Part shown: in pieces, positions 52,711-62,111 of the stretch
Layout: every line of letters begins with the position of its first letter
Numbering within the stretch: the stretch's first letter is position 1
Assembly (NCBI GenBank): GCA_963790075.1
Contig: CAWBNG010000008.1
Location: 248,001-312,000 of the forward strand
Reading direction: 5' to 3'
Source of the DNA: CAYOUV01 sp963790075
GTDB taxonomy: Bacteria; Chloroflexota; Anaerolineae; Anaerolineales; Villigracilaceae
Length of the DNA: 64,000 bases
Notes under the pieces: generated by a model
The model's input: only the letters and a program-made list of their open reading frames with translations
Told to the model about the DNA's origin: nothing
The model's database searches: none
Translations under genes and position numbers: made by a program

Positions 52711-52739
52711 CGCCTCTCTGCACCAGAGAGGCGTTTTTT
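52711..52739 (+). terminator. Riboswitch expression-platform terminator
   Basis: A ten-base-pair stem (CGCCTCTCTG/CAGAGAGGCG, loop CAC) followed by six T residues, 47 nt before metH. The 5' arm can instead pair with CAGAGAGGC at 52601-52609 inside the riboswitch. Confidence 0.88.
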
Positions 52740-52785
52740 ATTGAGGTCGGCTGCATTACCGTTAGCTTTTGGAAAGGAAGCGAAC

Positions 52786-55700
52786 ATGACCGAACGCAAA
52801 TATACCAACCGCCGTTACCTGGAGGCACTCAACGATCACGTGCTGGTCTACGACGGCGCCATGGGCACCAGCCTGCAAGTTATGAATTTAACTGCCGAGC
52901 ACTTTGGCGGCGAGCAGTACAACGGCTGCAATGACTACCTGGTCATTTCCCATCCTGAAGCGGTGGAAAATGTCCATCGCTCGTTCCTGGAAGTCGGCGT
53001 GGATGTGATCGAGACCGACACCTTTCGCACCAATCGCATCACCATGGCGGAATACGGTCTGGCGGAGCGTGTGATCGAGATCAATCAGACGGCTGCCGCG
53101 CTGGCCCGCCGCCTGGCGGATGAGTATGCCGCCAAAACGGGACAGCCGCGCTTCGTGGCTGGCTCCATCGGGCCGAGCGGCAAACTGCCCTCCGCCAACG
53201 ATCCTCAGCTATCGGATGTCGATTTTGACGACTTGGCGGACGTCTTCCGCGAACAGGCCCTCGGTCTGCTGCGCGGCGGCGCGGATGTGCTGCTGATCGA
53301 GACCTCGCAAGACATCCTGGAGGTCAAAGCGGCCATCACCGGCATCCAGCAAGCCTTCGCAGAGACCGGCATCTGGCTGCCGATCCAGGCCCAGGTCACG
53401 TTGGATACTACCGGACGCATGCTGCTGGGCACCGATATCACCGCCGCATTGACTATTCTGGAGGATCTGCCGATCGATGTCATCGGCCTGAATTGTTCGA
53501 CCGGCCCCGAGCACATGCGCGAGCCGATCCGCGTACTGGGCGAAATATCCACCCTGCCGGTCTCCTGCATCCCCAACGCCGGCCTGCCGCTCAACGTCGA
53601 CGGTCAGGCCGTCTACCCGCTCGAGCCGGAACCCTTCGCCGCGGCGCTGACAGAATTCGTCGAAAAGCATAACATCTCGGTCGTGGGTGGCTGCTGCGGG
53701 ACGACGCCCGCCCACTTGAAACTGCTCGTCGAAAAGCTGGGCAAGCATCCGCATCCGGCCCGCCCGGACCAGTCCACCCCGCGCCTTTCCTCCTCGATCT
53801 CGGCCATTTCCATGCGCCAGGACCCGCCGCCCACCCTGATCGGTGAGCGCTGCAATGCGCAGGGCTCGCGTAAGTTCAAGCGCATACTGCTCGAAGAAGA
53901 TTATGACGCCATCCTCGAACTGGCCCGTGACCAGGTGGCAGGCGGTGCGCACGCCCTGGATATTTCCTGCGCTGTCACCGAACGCCCGGACGAGGTGGAC
54001 TTGATGCGCAACGTGGTCAAGAAGCTCGAAATGGGCGTCGAGGTCCCGCTGGTGATCGATACCACCGAACCGGACGTGCTCGAAGTCGCGCTCAAGACTG
54101 CGCCCGGCCGCTGCCTGATCAATTCGACTCATCTGGAAAGTGGCCGCGCCAAAGCTGACAAAATTTTCGGCCTGGCCAAGACCCATAATGCGGCTGTCAT
54201 CGTGCTGACCATCGACGAGCAGGGCATGGCTAAGTCCACCGAACGCAAGCTGGAAGTAGCCCGGCGCATCTACGAGATTGCGGTCAATGACCACAGCCTG
54301 CGCCCGGACGCGCTGGTCTACGATGCGCTGACCTTTACACTGGCTACCGGGGATGCCGAGTTCCTGAATTCGGCCGTCGACACGATCGAAGGTATCCGCT
54401 TGATCAAACAGAATTTTCCCGGCGTGTTGACTTCGCTGGGCGTTTCCAATGTTTCTTTCGGGCTCTCGCCGGCTGCCCGCCCGGTATTGAACTCGGTCAT
54501 GCTGTATCACTGCGTGCAGGCCGGACTGGATATGGCCATCGTCAATCCGGTGCACATCAAGCCCTATGCCGAGATCGACCCCGTCGAGCGCGAACTGGCC
54601 GAGGATATGATCTTCAACCGCCGCCCGGATGCCTTGCAGCGCTTCATCGAGCGCTTCGAGAATGTTGTTCCCGATACTTCTGATGCGAATGCCAACCCAA
54701 CTGAAGGTATGACCCCGGAGGAACGCCTGCACTGGAGCATCCTGCACCGCCACAAGGAGGGTGTTGAGGCGGCAATCGACGAGATCATCGGGCGTGATGA
54801 TTTCCCGAGCAAACATGAGAGCGCCGTCCACATGCTCAACACGGTCTTGCTACCCGCCATGAAGGAAGTCGGCGACAAGTTCGGCGCGGGTGAGTTGATC
54901 CTGCCCTTCGTACTGCAATCGGCCGAGGTGATGAAGAAGTCAGTTGCGCATCTCGAGACTTATCTCGAGAAGGTCGAGGGCGTGACCAAGGGCACGGTGG
55001 TGATCGCCACTGTCTACGGCGACGTGCACGACATTGGCAAGAACCTGGTCAAGACCATCCTGGCCAACAACGGCTACACCGTGCACGACCTGGGCAAGCA
55101 AGTCCCGGCCGAGACCATTATCAGCAAGGCCGTCGAGGTCAAGGCCACGGCCATCGGCCTGTCCGCGCTGCTGGTCTCCACTTCCAAGCAGATGCCGCTG
55201 ATCATCAATGAACTGCAGCGCCGCGGGCTGTCGATCCCGGTGCTGGTGGGCGGGGCGGCCATCAACCGCCGCTTCGGACGACGAATCTTGTTCACCGAGG
55301 ACCAGCGGCCTTACGATCCGGGTGTCTTCTACTGCAAGGACGCCTTCGAGGGGCTGGAAACGATGGATGCACTGATCGACCCGCAGCGGCGCGAAGAACT
55401 GCTCGACCGCATCCACCGCGAGGCCGAGCACGAGCTGGGCCTCCAACCGGTCAAACGGACTTCCCGGCCGGGCGAGCGTTCGGGGATCGTCCCCGCCCCG
55501 ATCCCGCTGCCCGCGAAATGGGGAGCGCGCCTGGTCGGGGAAATGCCGCTCGAGATCGTCTTTCAGCACCTGTACAAGAACGAGCTCTTCCGCCTGTCGT
55601 GGGGCGCCAAGAACGCGCACGGCGCTGAATGGGAGAAACTGCAGGCTGAATTCGATGCGCGGCTGGCGAAGATGCAGAAGCAGGCGCTCAAGGAAGGTTG

Positions 55701-56292
55701 GCTCAAGCCGCAGGCTGTTTACGGCTTCTGGCCCTGCCAGTCCGACGGCGATGATCTGGTCATCTACCAACCGGACTCGATCCAGTCCGCCTCGCCCGAC
55801 GAGTTGATGCGCTTCAGCTTCCCGCGCCAGCCCCACGACGACCACCTGTGCCTGGCGGACTACTTCGCTCCGCGTGACTTGGGCCAGATGGACGTGGTCG
55901 CCTTCCAGGTCGTGACCGTCGGCCAACAGGCCACGGACCGCTTCGATAAACTGCAGGCTGCGGGCGATTACTCTGAGGCTTACTTCACGCATGGACTGGC
56001 GGTACAGACTGCCGAGGCGACGGCTGAGTACCTGCATCGCCACATCCGCCGTGAGCTGGGCTTGTCCGAGGGACAGGGCAAACGCTATTCGTGGGGCTAC
56101 CCTGCCATCCCTGAACTGGAGGACCACCGCCAGGTTTTCGACCTGCTGCCGGCTGAAAAGGAACTCGGCATGACCCTGACGACCGCTTACCAGCTCGTGC
56201 CGGAGCAGTCCACTGCCGCCATCGTGGTCCACCATCCCGAGGCCAAATATTACGGCGTGGGTGAGAGCCGCGTGGAACAGTTGATGAAATGA
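52786..56292 (+). CDS. metH: Cobalamin-dependent methionine synthase
   Basis: 1168 residues with all four modules. The homocysteine domain (about 1-330) has zinc ligands in GLNCST and GGCCGT; the methyltetrahydrofolate domain (about 350-630) has GERCNAQGSRKFK; the B12 domain (about 645-880) has DVHDIGKN at 746 with the cobalt-binding His; the C-terminal activation domain has SWGYPAIPELEDHRQVFDLL. It methylates homocysteine. Start at ATG 52786 with GGAAAGGA upstream; the frame back to 52690 runs through the terminator. It overlaps the NUDIX gene by 4 nt. Confidence 0.95.
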   Translation: MTERKYTNRRYLEALNDHVLVYDGAMGTSLQVMNLTAEHFGGEQYNGCNDYLVISHPEAVENVHRSFLEVGVDVIETDTFRTNRITMAEYGLAERVIEINQTAAALARRLADEYAAKTGQPRFVAGSIGPSGKLPSANDPQLSDVDFDDLADVFREQALGLLRGGADVLLIETSQDILEVKAAITGIQQAFAETGIWLPIQAQVTLDTTGRMLLGTDITAALTILEDLPIDVIGLNCSTGPEHMREPIRVLGEISTLPVSCIPNAGLPLNVDGQAVYPLEPEPFAAALTEFVEKHNISVVGGCCGTTPAHLKLLVEKLGKHPHPARPDQSTPRLSSSISAISMRQDPPPTLIGERCNAQGSRKFKRILLEEDYDAILELARDQVAGGAHALDISCAVTERPDEVDLMRNVVKKLEMGVEVPLVIDTTEPDVLEVALKTAPGRCLINSTHLESGRAKADKIFGLAKTHNAAVIVLTIDEQGMAKSTERKLEVARRIYEIAVNDHSLRPDALVYDALTFTLATGDAEFLNSAVDTIEGIRLIKQNFPGVLTSLGVSNVSFGLSPAARPVLNSVMLYHCVQAGLDMAIVNPVHIKPYAEIDPVERELAEDMIFNRRPDALQRFIERFENVVPDTSDANANPTEGMTPEERLHWSILHRHKEGVEAAIDEIIGRDDFPSKHESAVHMLNTVLLPAMKEVGDKFGAGELILPFVLQSAEVMKKSVAHLETYLEKVEGVTKGTVVIATVYGDVHDIGKNLVKTILANNGYTVHDLGKQVPAETIISKAVEVKATAIGLSALLVSTSKQMPLIINELQRRGLSIPVLVGGAAINRRFGRRILFTEDQRPYDPGVFYCKDAFEGLETMDALIDPQRREELLDRIHREAEHELGLQPVKRTSRPGERSGIVPAPIPLPAKWGARLVGEMPLEIVFQHLYKNELFRLSWGAKNAHGAEWEKLQAEFDARLAKMQKQALKEGWLKPQAVYGFWPCQSDGDDLVIYQPDSIQSASPDELMRFSFPRQPHDDHLCLADYFAPRDLGQMDVVAFQVVTVGQQATDRFDKLQAAGDYSEAYFTHGLAVQTAEATAEYLHRHIRRELGLSEGQGKRYSWGYPAIPELEDHRQVFDLLPAEKELGMTLTTAYQLVPEQSTAAIVVHHPEAKYYGVGESRVEQLMK

Positions 56293-56789
56293 AGGCGCAC
56301 AAGTTTTGCCCGCAGTGCGGCGCAACGCTAGTCCCGGCCGAAATCGCTGGGCGGCTGCGCCAGAAGTGCTCGTCACCGGACTGCGATTACGTCTACTGGG
56401 AGAATCCCACGCCGGTCGTGGCCGCGCTGGTCGAGCACGAGGGGCAGGTGATCCTGGTGCGCTCCAAGGGCTGGCCGGAGAAATGGCTTGGCATCGTGGC
56501 CGGCTTCCTCGAAAAAGGTGAGACCCCCGAGCAGGGCGTCTTGCGCGAGATCAAAGAAGAACTGGGCTTGGATGGCCAGATCGTCAGCTTTATCGGTGAT
56601 TATATTTTTGAGCAAATGAACCAGTTGATCCTGGCCTATCACGTCAAGGTCAGCGGCAAGATCGTGTTGGGCGATGAGCTCGAGGCGATGCGCGCCGTCC
56701 CGCCGGAAAAACTGCGTCCCTGGGATTTGGGCACCGGCCAGGCGGTCAAGGACTGGTTGCAGGCGCGAGAGAAGGATGCACATGGCTAA
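56289..56789 (+). CDS. NUDIX hydrolase with zinc ribbon (NudC-like)
   Basis: 166 residues. A zinc ribbon (CPQCG...CSSPDC) precedes the NUDIX box, AGFLEKGETPEQGVLREIKE with ELG following. The arrangement is that of NADH pyrophosphatase/de-capping enzymes, though shorter than NudC and without its SQPWPFPxS motif, so the substrate is open. It lies between metH and the metF-like gene and overlaps both. Confidence 0.82.
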   Translation: MKAHKFCPQCGATLVPAEIAGRLRQKCSSPDCDYVYWENPTPVVAALVEHEGQVILVRSKGWPEKWLGIVAGFLEKGETPEQGVLREIKEELGLDGQIVSFIGDYIFEQMNQLILAYHVKVSGKIVLGDELEAMRAVPPEKLRPWDLGTGQAVKDWLQAREKDAHG

Positions 56790-58632
56790 ATTTCAGGACG
56801 TACTCAAGCAGGGGATTTTGCTGGCCGATGGCGCGATGGGCACCATGCTCCACAGCCGTGGCGTGGGCTTCGACCAGTGTTTCGATGAGCTTAACCTGAC
56901 CAATCCCGCCATTGTGGCGGAGGTCCATCGTGAGTACATCGAGGCCGGGGCGGGTCTGGTCCTGACCAACACCTTCGGGGCCAACCGCTACAAACTGGCC
57001 AAGCACGGCCTCGACGAACAGATGGCCGAGATCAATCGCGCCGGCGTGGAGCTGGCACGGCGGATCGTATCTTCTTCTTTCAAGGAGGTGCTGATCGCTG
57101 GGGACCTGGGTCCGCTGGGCGTACGCATCGCACCCTTCGGGCGCGTCCAGCCGGAGGAGGCCCGGGCTGCCTTCGCGGAGCAGATTACTGCCCTGGCGCA
57201 GGCTGGGGTCGACTTGATCGTGATCGAAACCATGAGCGACTTGTATGAGATCCAGGAGGCGATCCGGGCGGCGCGCCAGGTCTGCAGCCTGCCGGTGGTG
57301 GCTTCGGTCACCTTCACGCGCGATGACCGCACCTTGCTGGGCGACGACCCGGCCAAAGTTGCCCACACCCTGCGCAAGAGCGGGGCCGATGTGATTGGGG
57401 TCAACTGCTCCGGCGGTCCGGCCCAATTGCTGCGCCTGCTCAAGGGGATGCGGCAGGCCGTGCCGGACGGTCATTTTTGGGTCAAACCCAACGCCGGCTG
57501 GCCGGAACAGGTCGGCGGGCGCATCATGTACCCGGCCGATGCGGACTACTTCGGCGACTATGCCCTGGCCTTCTGCCAGGCTGGCGCTGATATCGTCGGG
57601 GGCTGCTGCGGCACCACCCCCCAGCACATTGCCTCCATGCGGACTGCCTTGGACAAGTATCCGGACGGCTGCGGACCGAGTACGGTCGAGTTCGTCGCCC
57701 CGACGGAAACGGACGAGCGCGAAGCCTCCGCCGAGCAGCCCTCGCGCCTGGCGCAAACCCTGGCGGATGGCAAATTCACAATTTCGGTCGAAATGGACCC
57801 GCCGCGCGGCCTGTCCACCTACAAGCTGATTGCCGGCGCTTCACTTTTAGCTGAAGCCGGCGCGGATGTGATCAATGTGGCCGATAGCCCGATGGCACGC
57901 ATGCGCATGTCCGCCTGGGCGGTGTGTGAGGTGGTCCAGCGCCGGGTGGGGGTCGAGACCACCCTGCATTTCCCGACCCGCGGGCGCAACCTGCTGCGCG
58001 TGCAGGGCGACCTGCTGGCGGCGCACGCCCTGGGCATCCGCAATGTATTTGTGGTGATGGGCGATCCGACTGCCATCGGCGACTACCCCGAGGCGATGGA
58101 CAATTACGACCTGGTGCCGTCAGGCCTGATCAAATTGATCAAGCAAGGCTTCAACGTCGGTCTGGACCACTCCGGCACCTCCATCGGCCAGCCGACCAAT
58201 TTCTTCGTGGGGGCGGCGCTCAATCTGTCTGCCCAGAACCAGGAAGCCGAGTTCAAGAACCTGAAACGCAAGTTGAAATCCGGGGTGGATTTCTTCCTGA
58301 CCCAGCCGATCTACCGCCCGGAGGCCGGTTTGGAGTTCGTCCGCCGCTTCGAGGCCGAGCATGGTCCGCTCGGGAAGCCGATCCTGGTGGGAGTCCTGCC
58401 GCTGGTCAGCGCGCGCCACGCGGCTTTCCTGCATCATGAGGTGCCCGGCATCCACATTCCCGACCAGACGCGCCAGCGCATGGACGCGGCCGGCGAAGGC
58501 GGCGCGCAGGAAGGTCTCAAAATAGCGGTCGAGTTGATCGAACAGATCAAAACCTGGGCGGCCGGAGTGTACATCATGCCGCAGTTCCATCGCTACGATC
58601 TGGTGGCTGAGCTGATCGATTCGGTGAAATGA
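56782..58632 (+). CDS. Bifunctional homocysteine S-methyltransferase / methylenetetrahydrofolate reductase
   Basis: 616 residues, YitJ-like. The N-terminal half is a homocysteine methyltransferase domain (LADGAMGTMLHSRG; zinc Cys in GVNCSG and GGCCGT); the C-terminal half (from about 330) is a MetF-type TIM barrel starting ISVEMDPPRGLSTYKL, with FFLTQPIYRPEAG later. It would make methyl-THF for the MetH encoded upstream. Start at ATG 56782 with GAAGGA upstream, overlapping the NUDIX stop. Confidence 0.9.
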   Translation: MAKFQDVLKQGILLADGAMGTMLHSRGVGFDQCFDELNLTNPAIVAEVHREYIEAGAGLVLTNTFGANRYKLAKHGLDEQMAEINRAGVELARRIVSSSFKEVLIAGDLGPLGVRIAPFGRVQPEEARAAFAEQITALAQAGVDLIVIETMSDLYEIQEAIRAARQVCSLPVVASVTFTRDDRTLLGDDPAKVAHTLRKSGADVIGVNCSGGPAQLLRLLKGMRQAVPDGHFWVKPNAGWPEQVGGRIMYPADADYFGDYALAFCQAGADIVGGCCGTTPQHIASMRTALDKYPDGCGPSTVEFVAPTETDEREASAEQPSRLAQTLADGKFTISVEMDPPRGLSTYKLIAGASLLAEAGADVINVADSPMARMRMSAWAVCEVVQRRVGVETTLHFPTRGRNLLRVQGDLLAAHALGIRNVFVVMGDPTAIGDYPEAMDNYDLVPSGLIKLIKQGFNVGLDHSGTSIGQPTNFFVGAALNLSAQNQEAEFKNLKRKLKSGVDFFLTQPIYRPEAGLEFVRRFEAEHGPLGKPILVGVLPLVSARHAAFLHHEVPGIHIPDQTRQRMDAAGEGGAQEGLKIAVELIEQIKTWAAGVYIMPQFHRYDLVAELIDSVK

Positions 58633-58678
58633 TCTACCTCGCGCAGGGGAGTCCCAGCCTGTCCGACAGCTTTTACAG

Positions 58679-58684
58679 TAAAAT
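58679..58684 (+). promoter_or_regulatory. -10 box of a leaderless coaX promoter
   Basis: TAAAAT ends 6 nt before the coaX ATG; no ribosome-binding site fits. No good -35 box. Confidence 0.4.
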
Positions 58685-58690
58685 AAGGTC

Positions 58691-59455
58691 ATGCTACTTG
58701 CCATAGATGTCGGTAACACCAATGTAACGCTCGGTCTATATAACGGCGATCAACTCGACGCCCACTGGCGGCTGGCCACCGACCACACCCGCATGCCGGA
58801 CGAATACGGCATGCAATTCCTGGGTTTGCTGGAACGCGCCAATTGCGACTCCGCATGCCTGAGCGGGATTTGTCTGGCCTCGGTTGTGCCCCCCCTGACC
58901 GGGCGCGTGGCCCAGGCCTGCCGCGAGTATCTCAAGCAGGAGCCGCTGATTGTGGACGTGGGTGTCAAGACTGGCATCCGCATCCGCTACGAAGACCCCC
59001 GTCAGGTGGGCGCGGATCGGGTTGCGGACGCGGTCGCCGTCCATCACCTGTACGGTGGCCCAGCCTGCGTGATCGACTTTGGCACGGCTACCACCTTCAA
59101 TGCCGTTACCAAGGAAGGCGAATACCTGGGCGGGGCGATCACCGCCGGGATCAACCTGGCGGCCGAAGCGCTCTACACCCGCGCGGCCAAACTGCCGCAC
59201 ATCGAATTGCAGCGCCCGCCCTCGGTCATCGGCCGCAACACGCCACACGCCATGCAGTCCGGTCTGCTGTTCGGTTACGTCAGCATGGTCGAAGGCATGG
59301 TCGAACGTTTCCGCCAGGAATTGGGGCTGGAGATGAAGGTCATCGCCACGGGCGGGCTGGCCGAAGTCGTGGCGAAAGAGACTGACGCCATCGATATCAT
59401 TGCTCCCTGGCTGACGCTGGACGGCCTGCGCCTGATCTGGGAACTCAATCAGTAA
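58691..59455 (+). CDS. coaX: Type III pantothenate kinase
   Basis: 254 residues. It phosphorylates pantothenate in the first committed step of coenzyme A synthesis. The ATP site is DVGNTNVTLGLY at residues 6-17; GADRVADAV and DFGTATTFNAV hold the catalytic and substrate residues; ATGGLAEVV follows near the C-terminus. Normal length. Confidence 0.93.
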   Translation: MLLAIDVGNTNVTLGLYNGDQLDAHWRLATDHTRMPDEYGMQFLGLLERANCDSACLSGICLASVVPPLTGRVAQACREYLKQEPLIVDVGVKTGIRIRYEDPRQVGADRVADAVAVHHLYGGPACVIDFGTATTFNAVTKEGEYLGGAITAGINLAAEALYTRAAKLPHIELQRPPSVIGRNTPHAMQSGLLFGYVSMVEGMVERFRQELGLEMKVIATGGLAEVVAKETDAIDIIAPWLTLDGLRLIWELNQ

Positions 59456-59462
59456 GAATTTA

Positions 59463-60399
59463 ATGGTAAAGGATAGAAAATTGCATCAATCCCGTCTTTG
59501 GCTTAGTTTGTTGTTTGTCTTAGTCATAATTGGCAGCAGCGCTTGTGGCAGCGGTATTGTGGCCGCCTTTTCGCCAACAGAAACACCCACAGCGACCCCG
59601 ACCTTTACCCCCCGACCGACTGCGACGCCGACCCTGATCCCAACTGCCACATTTACTCCTACTCCCGAGCCAACCTCCACCCCGCTCCCGACGCCGACCT
59701 GGGCTTTTGTCAAGAACGATATCGTTTGCCCGATCCTGCTCTATCACCGCATCACCCCGCCGCCATCCAACGATCCGATCGACGCGCGCTATTACATCTC
59801 ACCACAGGATTTCGACCAGCAGATGCAGGCTCTGCATGATTGGGGCTACACCAGCATCCCGATCAGCCTGCTGGCAGACGCCATCGTCAACGGCGCTGAA
59901 CTGCCGGCCCGGCCAGTCGTGATCACCTTTGACGATGGCGACGTCAGCGTTTTTAAGAATGCTTACCCGATCATGGAAAAATACGACTTTGCGGGTGTGG
60001 CTTACATTGTCGGCAATCGCTTGCAAGCGGACGGGTTTATGGACCCCGAGCAATTGCATAGGCTTGTACGTCACGGTTGGGAAATCGGCAGCCACAGCAT
60101 GAGCCATATCGACCTGAACTCTTAATCACGACAAGCTAGGACACGAGATCAAGGATTCGCGTACCGTGATTGCCAAAGAAGTCGGCACCTCGGTCAAGAC
60201 CTTTGCCTATCCCTTCGGGACGGTCGACGAAAAAGTGGTCGACGAAGTCTACCGGACGCCATATTATGCGGCGGTCGGTCTGGGGACACTTTACGAGCAT
60301 CACCTGTCGACGCTGTATTATCTGAGCCGCATCGAGATCCGCAATGGGACCAGTATCGAGCAGCTGGCGGCCATGCTGCCCTGGTCGGGCAAGCCCTAA
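59463..60399 (+). pseudogene. Polysaccharide deacetylase (NodB homology), frameshifted
   Basis: The first frame (59463-60125) has a signal sequence, a Pro/Thr linker (about 40-80), and the deacetylase motifs LLYHRITPP, VITFDDGD (catalytic Asp) and HSMSHIDLN. One extra T at 60122-60123 creates a stop; removing it reads on as NHDKLGHEIKDS and FAYPFGTVDE to 60399. It would otherwise be a secreted N-deacetylase. One-base errors in sequencing cannot be excluded. Confidence 0.8.
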
Positions 60400-60426
60400 T
60401 AATGTTAGAGTATCTTTTCCAGCGCT

Positions 60427-60840
60427 ATGGTCGAATTGAAATTTAAGTTTGTCACCTCTCGAATCAGAATTTTAGCTCCGGTCTGGCTGCTCGTCTTTCT
60501 GACAGCTTGCGCTCCACAGACGCCGGTTTCGTTGAATAGCGGCATCGAAGGACAGGTGCTGATTGGCCCAATCTGCCCGGTGGTGCGCGCAGGCATGGAC
60601 TGCGCCGACAAGCCCTACCAGGCCACAATAACCGTGCGCACATCCAGCGGCAAAGATGTGACCCGGTTTCAGACCGCGACAGATGGAAAATTCCGCCTAC
60701 CGCTCCCACCGGGGGAGTACATCCTGCACCCGGAGATGCCGCAGGGGAAACCCTTGCCGCGGGCTGCCGAGCAGCCATTTACGGTTCAAGAAGGAATATT
60801 TACCAATCTGACGGTCAACTATGACAGCGGTATTCGCTGA
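60427..60840 (+). CDS. Small lipoprotein with a carboxypeptidase-regulatory-like domain
   Basis: 137 residues. The lipobox LTAC lies near residue 28, followed by a beta-sandwich-like stretch (GIEGQVLIGPICP, TDGKFRLPLPPGEYIL) typical of Cna-B/carboxypeptidase regulatory-like folds. Probably an outer-face structural or binding protein. No enzymatic motif seen. Confidence 0.65.
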   Translation: MVELKFKFVTSRIRILAPVWLLVFLTACAPQTPVSLNSGIEGQVLIGPICPVVRAGMDCADKPYQATITVRTSSGKDVTRFQTATDGKFRLPLPPGEYILHPEMPQGKPLPRAAEQPFTVQEGIFTNLTVNYDSGIR

Positions 60841-60929
60841 CGGTTCGGTACTCGCAGAGTGTGCATGATGGCAAAAAGGTTTTTCGGACGTTTTGGCTTT
60901 ATTAAGGTCATGGGCTGGAAATTAATCAT

Positions 60930-61988
60930 TTGATCTGGCGCTTGGCCATATTGTCGCTGCTCGTACTTACAGCCTGTTCCCCGGTCACCCAACCGGTGGA
61001 CATGTCTGCGCTACCACCTGCTTCCGCTACCCCGGCTCCGAGCCCGCTTCCGCCACCTGCCACACCAACACCGTTTCCCCATACTGTCTTTATCACCCCT
61101 GCAAACGCCAATCGTTTGACTGAGATCGCAGGCCTGGATTACGGTCCGCATGCCCTGGTGCGGGCGGTGGCCTGGTCCGACCCGGGACAGTTACTGGCGG
61201 TTGCCAGTGGTGAACAGGTGTATGTCTATGTTTACCGGACCGGCGAACTCGTCCGGCGCTGGGTGGTGACAGATTCGGCCCAGCCGACCTGCCTGGCCTT
61301 CTCGCCGGACGGGGGCACCCTGGCGGTCGGCAGCCTGGACGGGAACATCCGTCTGCGCGACGTGGGTAGTGGAGAACTGCGCGCCACTCTGGCCGGGCAT
61401 ATGCCCGGGGTTACCCGCCTGGCCTTTCATCCCTCCGGCGTGCTTTTGGCCTCCTCGGCCAACGACGGCACTGTCCGCGTCTGGGATTGGCGCGTGGGGA
61501 CGGGGTCCAGGCAGATCCTGGGCAGTTCGTTTGGCATCCCGGCCGTGGCCTACAGCCCGGATGGCAGCCTGCTGACCTGGAGCGGCCAGGGGACACTGCG
61601 CCTGTATTCGTCGGAGAGCTATCGCGTGCAGTTGCGTTTGCCAGCTGATGGGACTGTTTACGGACTGGCATTTGCGCCGGATGGCAAGTCCCTGGCCGGG
61701 AGCATGGATGAACGCGTCAGGGTCTGGGATACCGCCTCCGGCGAGCTCCGCTACGAATTGCCGGTCACAGGCGTCGTCTGGAGCGTAGCCTTCAGTCCAG
61801 GCGGGGATTTGCTGGCTGCCACAGGGAAGCGCTCCGTCATGCTGTGGGAGGCTGCCTCGGGCAGTCTTTTGGCTGAACTGGGAAATTTTTCGCAACCGGT
61901 TTGGAGCCTGGCCTTCAGCCCGGATGGGCAGCTCCTGGCGACTGGCTCACTGAATGGCTCCTTGCGCATATGGGCTGTGCTCGGGTGA
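60930..61988 (+). CDS. WD40-repeat lipoprotein
   Basis: 352 residues from TTG 60930. Lipobox LLVLTAC, a Pro-rich linker to about 50, then repeated units such as PDGGTLAVGSLDGNIRLRDV, PSGVLLASSANDGTVRVWDW and PDGQLLATGSLNGSLRIWAV, about six to seven blades of a beta propeller. It probably scaffolds protein contacts at the cell surface; ligand unknown. The TTG start is inferred from the signal peptide. Confidence 0.8.
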   Translation: MIWRLAILSLLVLTACSPVTQPVDMSALPPASATPAPSPLPPPATPTPFPHTVFITPANANRLTEIAGLDYGPHALVRAVAWSDPGQLLAVASGEQVYVYVYRTGELVRRWVVTDSAQPTCLAFSPDGGTLAVGSLDGNIRLRDVGSGELRATLAGHMPGVTRLAFHPSGVLLASSANDGTVRVWDWRVGTGSRQILGSSFGIPAVAYSPDGSLLTWSGQGTLRLYSSESYRVQLRLPADGTVYGLAFAPDGKSLAGSMDERVRVWDTASGELRYELPVTGVVWSVAFSPGGDLLAATGKRSVMLWEAASGSLLAELGNFSQPVWSLAFSPDGQLLATGSLNGSLRIWAVLG

Positions 61989-62111
61989 TGGACGTTTGGT
62001 GCAGATCACGCCTGAAATTACCTGACCGGGTGATGGTCGATTAATCTAGACAAAAGCACCTTTACATGGCAAAATTCCCGCCACGTAATTTAATCCTAGA
62101 CAGGAGTTGAG

